A DNA stretch of 28,136 bases from Salinisphaera sp. UBA1666 (GTDB taxonomy: Bacteria > Pseudomonadota > Gammaproteobacteria > Nevskiales > Salinisphaeraceae). Positions 7,849 through 15,113 of the stretch are shown piece after piece. A model generated the notes under the pieces. The model was not told the DNA's origin. It searched no databases and saw nothing but the letters and a program-made list of their open reading frames with translations. A program made the position numbers and the translations under genes. Position 1 is the first letter of the stretch. Every line of letters starts with the position of its first letter. Location: NCBI GenBank assembly GCA_002320455.1, contig DCKU01000030.1, forward strand, positions 1-28,136, written 5' to 3'.

Positions 7849-8988
7849 GTGTTCGACTCGATACTGTTCTGGCTGGCCCTGGCTTCGCTCGTCGTCTGGC
7901 TGGGCGTGTTGGTTCAGCCCTGGCTGCCCTGGCTCATGCGCGAACGTTTCGCGGCCGATCCCGGCCGAGTGGATACCGCTGATCTGTCGGATATCACGGT
8001 GATCGTGCCTGCGCGCGACGAGGCCGAGTCGATCGCTGCGACGCTCGGGGCACTCAAGGCCCAGGGCGAGGGCCTGTCCGTGATCTTGGTCGATGACAAC
8101 TCGACGGACGGCACTGCCGATATCGCACGCGCCACCGGGCTAGCGGGCTTGACGGTGATGAACGGCGCGCCGCTGGCTGAAGGCTGGACCGGCAAGCTTT
8201 GGGCCCTCGAACAGGCCCGCGAGATGGTGACCACTAATCGTATCGTGCTGCTCGATGCCGATATCTGGATCGCACCGGGCACTATCGCCGGCCTCAAGGA
8301 TCGGGCCGTGGCTGAAAACCGGGCGCTGGTCTCACTCATGGCACAGCTGCGCATGGCAAGTTTGGCCGAGAAACTGCTGATCCCGGCCTTCATCTATTTC
8401 TTCAAGCTGTTGTATCCGTTCGCGCTGTCCAACGCGGGCTCACGCTGGATCGCGGCATCTGCCGGCGGCTGTGTGCTCGTCGAGCGTCGTGCCCTCACGC
8501 AGATCGGCGGTTTTGGTGCCCTCCACGATGCGGTCATCGACGACTGTACGCTGGCACGACGTATTCGAGATGTCGGCGGTCGTACGTGGGTCGGCGTGAC
8601 GCGCTCGGCGATCAGCCTTAGAGGCTATGATGATATCGCCGGCATCCATGCCATGGTCGCGCGCTCTGCCTATAGCCAGCTGCGATATTCGCCGTGGCTC
8701 TTGGCCGGCTGTACGGTGGCCATGGTGGTCATGTTCTGGGTGCCGCCGGTGGCACTTCTGGCCGGCGAGGGGGCGGGCCAGGCCCTCGGTGCCGTGGCCT
8801 GGTGCCTGATGGCGGCCAGCTACGTCCCAACGCTGGTGTTCTATCGTCAAGCCGGAGCGTGGGCACTGGCCATGCCGCTTATCGGCACAATATATCTGGC
8901 CATGACCTGGTCGTCGGCGCTGCGATATTGGCAAGGACTGCGCAGCGCCTGGCGCGGCCGGGACTATCATCGCGAGCGTGAGAGTTAG
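7849..8988 (+). CDS. hpnB: HpnB, hopanoid-associated family 2 glycosyltransferase
   Basis: A 379-residue membrane glycosyltransferase. An N-terminal hydrophobic segment (about residues 5-28) precedes a GT2 domain: TVIVPARDEAESI at 50-62, VDDNSTDGT with the nucleotide-binding aspartates at 82-83, the DAD metal site at 136-138, and an acceptor-side motif VIDDCTLARRI near 230. The C-terminal quarter has three to four membrane helices. The family is the hopene-associated glycosyltransferase HpnB, found in hopanoid loci; its exact product is not established. I chose GTG 7849 because GGAGAGG (7834-7840) is 8 nt upstream; an in-frame GTG at 7801 lies inside the hpnH terminator loop and is rejected. 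It fits with hpnH upstream and hpnM downstream on the same strand. Confidence 0.9.
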   Translation: MFDSILFWLALASLVVWLGVLVQPWLPWLMRERFAADPGRVDTADLSDITVIVPARDEAESIAATLGALKAQGEGLSVILVDDNSTDGTADIARATGLAGLTVMNGAPLAEGWTGKLWALEQAREMVTTNRIVLLDADIWIAPGTIAGLKDRAVAENRALVSLMAQLRMASLAEKLLIPAFIYFFKLLYPFALSNAGSRWIAASAGGCVLVERRALTQIGGFGALHDAVIDDCTLARRIRDVGGRTWVGVTRSAISLRGYDDIAGIHAMVARSAYSQLRYSPWLLAGCTVAMVVMFWVPPVALLAGEGAGQALGAVAWCLMAASYVPTLVFYRQAGAWALAMPLIGTIYLAMTWSSALRYWQGLRSAWRGRDYHRERES

Positions 8989-9054
8989 GCCGAATCGCGC
9001 TTGGCGACGCTGTAATATTCAGCACACAGACACGTTGCGCGCGATGTAATCCGC

Positions 9055-9082
9055 TTGTCGAAACGGGCCCGGTCCCCATACT
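9055..9082 (+). promoter_or_regulatory. Weak candidate promoter of hpnM
   Basis: The 157-nt gap 8989-9145 between hpnB and hpnM contains TTGTCG (9055-9060) and CATACT (9077-9082), spaced 16 bp, each matching 4 of 6 consensus bases. No terminator hairpin with a T run is visible in the gap, so hpnM may equally be co-transcribed with hpnB. Nothing else was recognised in the gap. Confidence 0.25.
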
Positions 9083-9145
9083 CATCCACGCGGCGTCGAG
9101 GATTCGACTGCCAGCGCGTGCCGGGAACCAATCCAAGGAATTGTT

Positions 9146-9898
9146 ATGAAGCCAGCGACACGTTTGTTCAGAAGCTTGATCGGACTCACCGTCCTGTGTG
9201 CCAGCATAAGCGTATGGAGCGTTGCTGCTGCCGCGCCGGCCAAGAGCGTGGTGGAGTCGCTGGACGACACGCTGATCGCCACGATGAAACAGGCCGACAC
9301 GCTGGGTTTCGACGGGCGGTACAAAAAACTGGCGCCGGTCATCGATCGATCGTTCGATTTGAATCGTATTGCGCGTCTGGCGCTGGGCAGCTCCTGGAGC
9401 AAGTTGAACGCCGAGCAGCAGACGCAGTACCAGGCCATGTTCCGCAAAGATACGATCGCGACCTATGCCTCGCGCTTCAAGAGTTATTCGGGGCAGTCGT
9501 TTGAGATCAAGAGCACCGGCGATGCCCCCGGCGGCCGCGCCCAGGTCAACACCGTAATCCACGCCGATGGCAAGACCGTGCCGATCAACTATGTGCTCGA
9601 TAAAAGCAGCGGCCAGTGGAAGATCGTCAACGTCGTCGCCAAGGGCGTGAGTGACCTGGCTCTGAAACGCGGCCAGTACACCAGCTCGATTCGCGAGAAC
9701 GGTTCAGACGGCTTTCTGGACCAGTATCAGAAGCAGCTGGCCAAGTACCCGGCGATTCCGGACGTGCCGGTGGCCAAGGCCTCCGAGACCAGCACGCGCC
9801 CTGCGGCCGCACTCGAGGCCGAGGCCGGCTCTAGCCCATCTGCGCCGGCTAGCGACAGCGCGCTCGATCAGGGCGATGAGGACGCCGGGGCGAGCTGA
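9146..9898 (+). CDS. hpnM: HpnM, MlaC/Ttg2D-like periplasmic lipid-transport protein
   Basis: A 250-residue exported protein. The N-terminus (KPATRLFRSL then a hydrophobic stretch to about residue 26, ending VAAAAPA) is a Sec signal peptide with a cleavage site near residue 28-30. The mature part matches the MlaC (toluene tolerance Ttg2D) fold by pattern: an early helix with VVESLDDTL, YKKLAPVIDRSFDLNRIARLALG and a later VPINYVL and WKIVNVVAKGVS. MlaC ferries lipids across the periplasm, and HpnM is the version tied to hopanoid transport to the outer membrane. The last 50 residues are a low-complexity tail rich in Ala, Ser, Glu and Asp, beyond the normal domain. AAGGAA at 9135-9140 is 5 nt before the ATG. 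It is followed by a bidirectional terminator. Confidence 0.88.
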   Translation: MKPATRLFRSLIGLTVLCASISVWSVAAAAPAKSVVESLDDTLIATMKQADTLGFDGRYKKLAPVIDRSFDLNRIARLALGSSWSKLNAEQQTQYQAMFRKDTIATYASRFKSYSGQSFEIKSTGDAPGGRAQVNTVIHADGKTVPINYVLDKSSGQWKIVNVVAKGVSDLALKRGQYTSSIRENGSDGFLDQYQKQLAKYPAIPDVPVAKASETSTRPAAALEAEAGSSPSAPASDSALDQGDEDAGAS

Positions 9899-9953
9899 TG
9901 TGCCTCCACGGCCATAACGGTCCCGCTACGAACTGGTGACCCGTCCGCCATGA

Positions 9954-9978
9954 AAAAGCCGGCTTTATGCCGGCTTTT
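9954..9978. terminator. Bidirectional terminator between hpnM and idi
   Basis: AAAAGCCGGC (9954-9963) and GCCGGCTTTT (9969-9978) pair perfectly around the loop TTTAT. The run of A on one side and T on the other makes it work on both strands, serving hpnM (+) and the mevalonate operon ending at idi (-). Confidence 0.9.
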
Positions 9979-9990
9979 CTGTTGGCAGAG

Positions 9991-10593
9991 TCAGCCGACG
10001 CGGGCCGGGGTCGTGACGGCGTCCCAGTGGGCCTCACGGATGCGCGGCCATTCCATCTTCAGCCACGGCGTGTAACGATCGGGCTCTGCAGCCAGGGCCG
10101 CGTCGAGCTCGTCCGGCGCCATGAAGGCAAAGTCGGCGATTTCGGTCGGATTGCCGGCCACTGCCGCGTTCGAGTGGGCGATGAAGACCGAGCACATCTC
10201 GTGTTCGGCGCCGATATCACCGAACTGGGCGTGGTATTCGAACTGATAGAGAAAGTGTACGTCAGCCTCGACGCCAATCTCTTCTTCCAGGCGCCGCTTG
10301 GCCGCCGCAGCAACCGTTTCACCGCGTCGAGGGTGGCTACACACGCTGTTGGACCAGAATCCGCCCCAAAGCTGCTTGCCCTCGGCGCGCTGCTGCATGA
10401 GCACGTCGCCGTTGTCGTTGAATAGAAAGATCGAAAACGCGCGATGGAGCACGCCCGCGCCGAGATGGGCCTCGGCCTTGGGCATATGGCCGATGACGTT
10501 GTCGTCGGAATCGACCAGGATCAGCGGTTCGTCGTCAAAAGACACGATCCGCGGCTCGGCGGGAGATGACGATGCGTTCATGGACTGGCTCAT
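9991..10593 (-). CDS. idi: Isopentenyl-diphosphate delta-isomerase, type I
   Basis: A 200-residue Nudix-fold metalloenzyme that interconverts IPP and DMAPP. All hallmark residues are visible: metal-binding H43 and H50 (spaced by 7, as in the E. coli enzyme), catalytic C85 in SNSVCSHP, H87 two residues later, catalytic glutamates E130 and E132 in GAEHEM, and the Nudix-like RRLEEEIG at 100-107. The ATG overlaps the TGA of the upstream fusion gene (ATGA), with GGAAA about 7 nt before it, so translation is likely coupled. An IPP isomerase is essential when isoprenoids come from mevalonate, because that pathway gives IPP only; its place as last gene of the operon fits. Type I is somewhat notable, as many bacteria with mevalonate genes use the flavin type II enzyme. 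Confidence 0.96.
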   Translation of the reverse strand: MSQSMNASSSPAEPRIVSFDDEPLILVDSDDNVIGHMPKAEAHLGAGVLHRAFSIFLFNDNGDVLMQQRAEGKQLWGGFWSNSVCSHPRRGETVAAAAKRRLEEEIGVEADVHFLYQFEYHAQFGDIGAEHEMCSVFIAHSNAAVAGNPTEIADFAFMAPDELDAALAAEPDRYTPWLKMEWPRIREAHWDAVTTPARVG

Positions 10594-12881
10594 GAGCGGA
10601 TTTCCGTAATGAAACTATTGTAGCCGGCCGCGCGCATGGCAGCAGCGACGCCTTCGACGCGATCCCTTTCCGCTACCGCGATCATGGCACCGCCGCCGCC
10701 GCCGCCTGTGAGCTTGGCGCCGAGCGCGCCGTTGGAGCGGGCGATTTCCACCAGCTCTTCGATCTCCCAGGAGGAGACCTGCAGCGCGTTGAGCAGGCCG
10801 TGATCGATATTCATCAGATCGCCCAGCTCGGCGATATCGCCGCGCGCCAGCGCGTCGACCCCGGCCAGTGCCAGGCCGTCGATCTGGTCGAATATGGCCT
10901 CGTAGCGGGCCGGATTCTTCTGCCAGGCGGCTCGGACGTTACCGACGGTCTGCGCGGTCAGGGTGGCTACGCCGGACAGGCCGATGACCACCGGAATAGG
11001 CTTGGGGGTGGCCAGGTCACGAATCTCGGCGCGGGCCTGGGGGTTGTCCTTGCGAAACAGGATCGGCCGGCCAAAGGTGGCCAGGGTGTTGTCGATACCG
11101 CTGGGCGTACCGTGGGCGATCTTCTCGACGTCGTAGGCCAGGTTGGAGATTTCGCGATCAGAGATCTGGATATCGAAAGCGCGCGCCATGGCACGAATCA
11201 CGGCCACCGCCAGGGCGGCTGACGCGCCGAGGCCGTTGGCGCGCGGCACCCGCGGGAAGACATCGATACGCATGCCGCGATCGGCCACGCCCAAGCGCTC
11301 GGCAATCAGGGAGATCGACTCGTGCAGCGAGCTGATCTTGCCCTCGGGCTCGGAAAAGCGCATTTCCACGCCCCAACGCGGAATCAGCAGGTCGATATCA
11401 GAAGCCTGCGGGCGCACTTCGGCGCGGACGTTCAGCGGAATGGGAGCAGCGATGGCATGGCGGCCATACACCACCGAATGCTCGCCCAGCACGATGATCT
11501 TGCCGTAGCCGAAATCGCCGGTGGCCTCGCCGTGGCCAACGACATCGGTCTTGGGCGTGCTGGTGGCCGAGGCGTTGGCCGGGTCGTTGACGTCCTGGCC
11601 GTCGAGACCGGCGATGATCTCGCGGGCCTTCCACACCTTGATATCGCCGCCGGCCACCAGGCGGTCGACCACTTCGTCGAAGTTGGCTTCGGTAGCACCA
11701 GCGGCCATGGCCACACTGCGGGCATGCAGCGTCATGTGCCCGCGCTGGATGCCGTCGGTGGACAGCGCCTTGATGGCCGCAAAGTTCTGCGCCAGGCCCA
11801 CGGCACAGATCACTTCGGCCAGCTCGGCGGCCGATTCGATACCCAGCACGCGATGAGCGATCTTGACCGCCTGATTGGATTCCACCTGGCCGCCGACGGT
11901 GCCCACCTTGAGCGGCATCTCCAGCTCACCCACCAGGTTGCCAGCGTCGTCGGCATACCAGCGGGTGAGCGAGCGATAACGCCCGGTGCGTGCGGCATAG
12001 GCATGGGCCGCGGCCTCGATGGCCCGCCAGTCGTTGCCGGTGGCAATGGCTACGGCATCAATGCCGTTCATGATGCCCTTGTTATGGGTGGTGGCCCGGT
12101 AGGGATCCATCTCGGCGAATTCGTTGGCTAGGATGATCGAATCGCGGACTTCGGTGCCGGCGCGATCGCCGGTGGCCAGTGTTTCGGGGGCAATCACACA
12201 GCGCGCACGCACGAGCGCCCGGTCGGTCAGGTTCGACAGAATGCGCAAGAATACTTCGCCGCCGGTGATCTTTTCCACCAGCGGGGCGGCGCCTTCGCAC
12301 ATGGTGTTGACGAGATTCGCCCCCATGGCATCGCGGGTGTCCACCACCAGATGTACCACCAGCATTTCGCCGTGGTTAGCCGTGGCGCCGTGGGTGACCA
12401 CCTCGACATCGTGCGCGCCGCCGCCGCGGGCCACCATGTTCGGGTGCAGGCTGTTGGCCAGGTTCAGGATCTCTTCCTTGGCCTGCAGCACGGCCTGCTT
12501 GGCATGGGCCGCGTGGGGTACGTTCACGACCTGAATCTGGCCGATGAGCATGGGCCGCTCGGCGGTGGAGGTGAAGCCGCCCGAGCGCCGGATCAGCTTG
12601 GCCGCGGAAGAGACGGCCGCGATGATCGAGGGCTCTTCAACCACCATGGGGATCAGATAGTCGCGCTCGTTGATCTGAAAGTTCAGCCCCAGACCCATCG
12701 GTAGGCCGAAGGCGCCGATGACGTTTTCGATCAGCCGGTCGGCGGTGTCGGCATCCAGCAGATGGGTGCCGTCCATCAGCGCATCGTATTCGACCTCGCT
12801 GATGACCTCGCGCTCGAGCAAGGCACGCAGCCGGTCGGCCACCGAGAACTTGTAGAACTGCGGGATACGGGAATGGCTCAT
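10590..12881 (-). CDS. mvaA-mvaK1: Class II HMG-CoA reductase fused to mevalonate kinase
   Basis: A 763-residue fusion. Residues 1 to about 430 are a bacterial class II HMG-CoA reductase with catalytic E83 (VVEEPS), K268 (HNKGIMNG), D284 (TGNDWR) and H386 (MTLHAR), in almost the same spacing as the Pseudomonas mevalonii enzyme. A roughly 25-residue linker rich in Asp, Ala, Ser and Thr follows (about 428-452). Residues about 455-763 are a GHMP-family mevalonate kinase: KIIVLGEHSVVYG at 461-473, the phosphate loop ANGLGASAAL at 548-557, catalytic D597 in GTPSGIDNT, and KLTGGGGGG at 723-731. It would turn HMG-CoA to mevalonate and then to 5-phosphomevalonate. There is no frameshift or stop at the junction. 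The stop overlaps the idi start; the start lies 88 nt after mvaK2, with AAGGAA upstream. The known bacterial reductase fusion (MvaE) is with thiolase, so this pairing is unusual. Confidence 0.96.
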   Translation of the reverse strand: MSHSRIPQFYKFSVADRLRALLEREVISEVEYDALMDGTHLLDADTADRLIENVIGAFGLPMGLGLNFQINERDYLIPMVVEEPSIIAAVSSAAKLIRRSGGFTSTAERPMLIGQIQVVNVPHAAHAKQAVLQAKEEILNLANSLHPNMVARGGGAHDVEVVTHGATANHGEMLVVHLVVDTRDAMGANLVNTMCEGAAPLVEKITGGEVFLRILSNLTDRALVRARCVIAPETLATGDRAGTEVRDSIILANEFAEMDPYRATTHNKGIMNGIDAVAIATGNDWRAIEAAAHAYAARTGRYRSLTRWYADDAGNLVGELEMPLKVGTVGGQVESNQAVKIAHRVLGIESAAELAEVICAVGLAQNFAAIKALSTDGIQRGHMTLHARSVAMAAGATEANFDEVVDRLVAGGDIKVWKAREIIAGLDGQDVNDPANASATSTPKTDVVGHGEATGDFGYGKIIVLGEHSVVYGRHAIAAPIPLNVRAEVRPQASDIDLLIPRWGVEMRFSEPEGKISSLHESISLIAERLGVADRGMRIDVFPRVPRANGLGASAALAVAVIRAMARAFDIQISDREISNLAYDVEKIAHGTPSGIDNTLATFGRPILFRKDNPQARAEIRDLATPKPIPVVIGLSGVATLTAQTVGNVRAAWQKNPARYEAIFDQIDGLALAGVDALARGDIAELGDLMNIDHGLLNALQVSSWEIEELVEIARSNGALGAKLTGGGGGGAMIAVAERDRVEGVAAAMRAAGYNSFITEIRS

Positions 12882-12969
12882 GCCGTGGCGTTCCTTTGTC
12901 GAAAGACGCTCGCGGGCCCGCCGCGATCAATGCGTATTACAGTAGTTTAACCGAGCCGGGCTGGCGCGC

Positions 12970-13992
12970 TCACGCCGGCTCCTGGCACAGCCCCGGCGCG
13001 TTGAAACCCAGATCCAGCACCTCGGCACCGGCGGCGGCGAACGCGCCGTACAGCGCCGCGCTGGCGCTGTGGTGATTGGCAAACAACAGCCCCACATCGC
13101 CGCCGCCGGCCCCGGAGCTCTTGAATACGCCCCGGTGCTGGGCGGCGAGAGCCGCCAGATGCTCGTGGCGTGCACTTACGATACCGGCCGCCGCGTGCGT
13201 ATCCAGCGTTTTTAGCGCGGTGAAGTAACGCTGGGCCAGGTCGAGAAAGACCGAAGTATCGGCCAGCGCGCTGCTGGCTTCGCGCGCCAGGCCGCCCAAC
13301 CGGGCGATATCGGCGGCAAAACCGGCAGCATCACGCTGGCCATAGGCATAGACACGCGCGACGAGGTCCGGCGTGCTGGCGCCTTGCCCGGTGACCACGG
13401 CACGCCCGGTAAGTGCTGCGGGCCAGGCCAGCGCCTGCGGCGGGGTGTCGCGCACATAGCTGATGAGTCCGCCGTAGATGGATACCGCCACGTCGCCGCC
13501 GCTGCCGGTGCCGTTCTGGGCCGCGCGGTGTGCAGCGATGGCCCACTCGGCCAGCGTTTGCTGCGAGAGCGTCAACTCGGCCGCGCGCGCCAGGGCAGCG
13601 GTCAGGGCTGCGGCCACGGCCGCACTTGAGCCCAGGCCCAGTTTGTGGCCGTCGACGGCAAAGTCGGCGGTGTCGATATGCACAGTCAGCGCCGGCAGGG
13701 GGCGATCCAGCCGCGCCGCGACATAGGCCCGCACGGCGTCAAAAACCTTGAGCCGGTCGGCCAGGGTGTCGTCGCAGGCGGGCGGCAGGCTGCCATCGCC
13801 GGCCAGCGGCTGGTCGTGCAGGCCCAGATTGGGCGCGCTGATTCGCCACTGGTTATCGGGGGCGGGCGCAAGACGCACCCGGGCCCGGCGATCAACGGCT
13901 GTGAGCAGCGCCGCCGCGCCTTCCAGTACTGCATATTCGCCTAGCAAGAACAGCTTGCCCGGGGCGCTGAAGTGGATCGCGCCTGGCGTCAT
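12970..13992 (-). CDS. mvaK2: Phosphomevalonate kinase
   Basis: A 340-residue GHMP kinase that phosphorylates 5-phosphomevalonate to 5-diphosphomevalonate. The N-terminal motif APGKLFLLGEYAVLEG (10-25) with KLFLLGEY is specific for this kinase among GHMP members. The phosphate loop is KLGLGSSAAV (117-126), GSGGDVAVS is at 163-171, and the C-terminal glycine-rich loop KSSGAGGGD is at 291-299. Length matches the family (about 330-370). The ATG overlaps the mvaD stop (ATGA), so the two are probably translated together. The 88-nt gap to the downstream fusion gene is the only break in the operon; it shows no clear terminator, and I saw no convincing internal promoter there. Confidence 0.95.
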   Translation of the reverse strand: MTPGAIHFSAPGKLFLLGEYAVLEGAAALLTAVDRRARVRLAPAPDNQWRISAPNLGLHDQPLAGDGSLPPACDDTLADRLKVFDAVRAYVAARLDRPLPALTVHIDTADFAVDGHKLGLGSSAAVAAALTAALARAAELTLSQQTLAEWAIAAHRAAQNGTGSGGDVAVSIYGGLISYVRDTPPQALAWPAALTGRAVVTGQGASTPDLVARVYAYGQRDAAGFAADIARLGGLAREASSALADTSVFLDLAQRYFTALKTLDTHAAAGIVSARHEHLAALAAQHRGVFKSSGAGGGDVGLLFANHHSASAALYGAFAAAGAEVLDLGFNAPGLCQEPA

Positions 13993-14957
13993 CGCAGATG
14001 CGCGTTCGGGCCTAGCCCGGTCAGCCGGGTATCCAGCACGCCGGGCACGCGGGCCAGCTCGGCGGCCACGGCAGCGCCCTGGCCGGGCGCGCAGAGCGCC
14101 TTGAGCTGGGGGCCCGCGTCGATCGTGAAATACGTCTCCAGGCCGCCCGCGCGCATCTCGCGCACGGCGTGCATGGCTGAGACGGTGGCCGCGTTCCAGT
14201 AGATCAGCCCGGGGCGCGTGGAGAGCATCAGGGCGTGCAGCTTGAGCGCGCTCATTTCGGACAGTGCCCCCACGGCGGTGAAGTCGCGTGCGGCGATCGC
14301 GGCGCGCATGTCGGCCAGATCATCCTCGGCGCGATTGACCCAGGCCTCGTAGTAATCCGAGCGGGTATCCAGGTGGCTCATGCCGGCGGTGGAGTTGATC
14401 TTCTTGCTGGTGTTGTCGGTGATGGCCACGACTACTTCGAGCGGCCAGGAAGAGGCATCCAGCATCGGCTCGGCAAATGCATCACTGCCGTCGGTCGTGA
14501 TCCCGCGGTGCATCTCGACCAGGCCGCCGAAGATCGAGCGGGCCGCCGAGCCGGAGCCGCGCCGGGCCAGAATCGACAGCGCCCGGGGCGTCAGATCCAG
14601 TCCAGCGGCGTCTGCGGTGGCCAGCGCCAGGGCTGCAAAACCCGAAGCCGATGAAGCCAGCCCGGCGCCGGTGGGGAAATTGTTATGCGACTCGATGGCC
14701 ACGCGCGTGTCGATACCGGCCTCTGCGCGCACGATGTCCACGAACTCTGAAAATCGCGCCACGTCGACCTCGGCGCCGCCGATGCGCGCGCAATCGCCGT
14801 CCAGGGTGTCGTCAAAGCGCACGGTGGTATCGGTATACAGATCGTCGAGCGTGACCGAGATCGAGCCCACCGCCGGCAGGTTCAGATGCGTCTGGCGCTT
14901 GCCCCAGTATTTGATCAGCGCGATGTTGCTGTGCGCGCGGGCGCTAGCTTGGCTCAT
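13989..14957 (-). CDS. mvaD: Diphosphomevalonate decarboxylase
   Basis: A 322-residue GHMP-family enzyme that performs the ATP-driven decarboxylation of diphosphomevalonate to IPP. Visible hallmarks are SNIALIKYWGKR at 10-21, the phosphate loop PTGAGLASSASG at 95-106, RRGSGSAARSIFGG at 132-145, TSKKINSTAGM at 183-193, and the catalytic aspartate D280 in TIDAGPQ. Length is typical (about 320-330). The frame stays open far upstream, antisense to mvaS, but that extension is a high-GC artefact: the conserved protein begins at ATG 14957, with no strong ribosome site. It is the first gene of the minus-strand operon mvaD-mvaK2-fusion-idi, facing away from mvaS across a 156-nt gap. Confidence 0.95.
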   Translation of the reverse strand: MSQASARAHSNIALIKYWGKRQTHLNLPAVGSISVTLDDLYTDTTVRFDDTLDGDCARIGGAEVDVARFSEFVDIVRAEAGIDTRVAIESHNNFPTGAGLASSASGFAALALATADAAGLDLTPRALSILARRGSGSAARSIFGGLVEMHRGITTDGSDAFAEPMLDASSWPLEVVVAITDNTSKKINSTAGMSHLDTRSDYYEAWVNRAEDDLADMRAAIAARDFTAVGALSEMSALKLHALMLSTRPGLIYWNAATVSAMHAVREMRAGGLETYFTIDAGPQLKALCAPGQGAAVAAELARVPGVLDTRLTGLGPNAHLR

Positions 14958-15047
14958 GGTGACGGTGCTACCGGGCAGTTTCGCGCGAGAGGATACGGCA
15001 AATCGTGCGGCGTGCCGAATGCACCGCGAGCGTGCAGGGGCGCGCTT

Positions 15048-15056
15048 TGCTAGCAT
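15048..15056 (+). promoter_or_regulatory. Candidate extended -10 element for mvaS
   Basis: The divergent gap 14958-15113 between mvaD and mvaS holds TGCTAGCAT (15048-15056), an extended -10 pattern (TGn plus TAGCAT) pointing toward mvaS, about 58 nt before its ATG. No good -35 is seen. TGCTAGCA is itself palindromic, so it might instead be a small operator. No confident promoter for the mvaD operon was found on the other strand. Confidence 0.3.
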
Positions 15057-15113
15057 GGCCTCCTTCAAAACCCATCGCCGCGCCCCGCGCGACGTCAAAC
15101 GACGAGGCATGCC

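Noticed and set aside
10800..12704. Several plus-strand open frames of 100-270 codons over the fusion gene
   Set aside because: They are low-complexity His/Gly/Ala shadows of the reductase-kinase gene without ribosome sites or recognisable domains.
14958..15050. Sigma-54-like GGCACG...TTTGC ahead of mvaD
   Set aside because: The GG and GC dinucleotides are five bases too far apart for a -24/-12 promoter.
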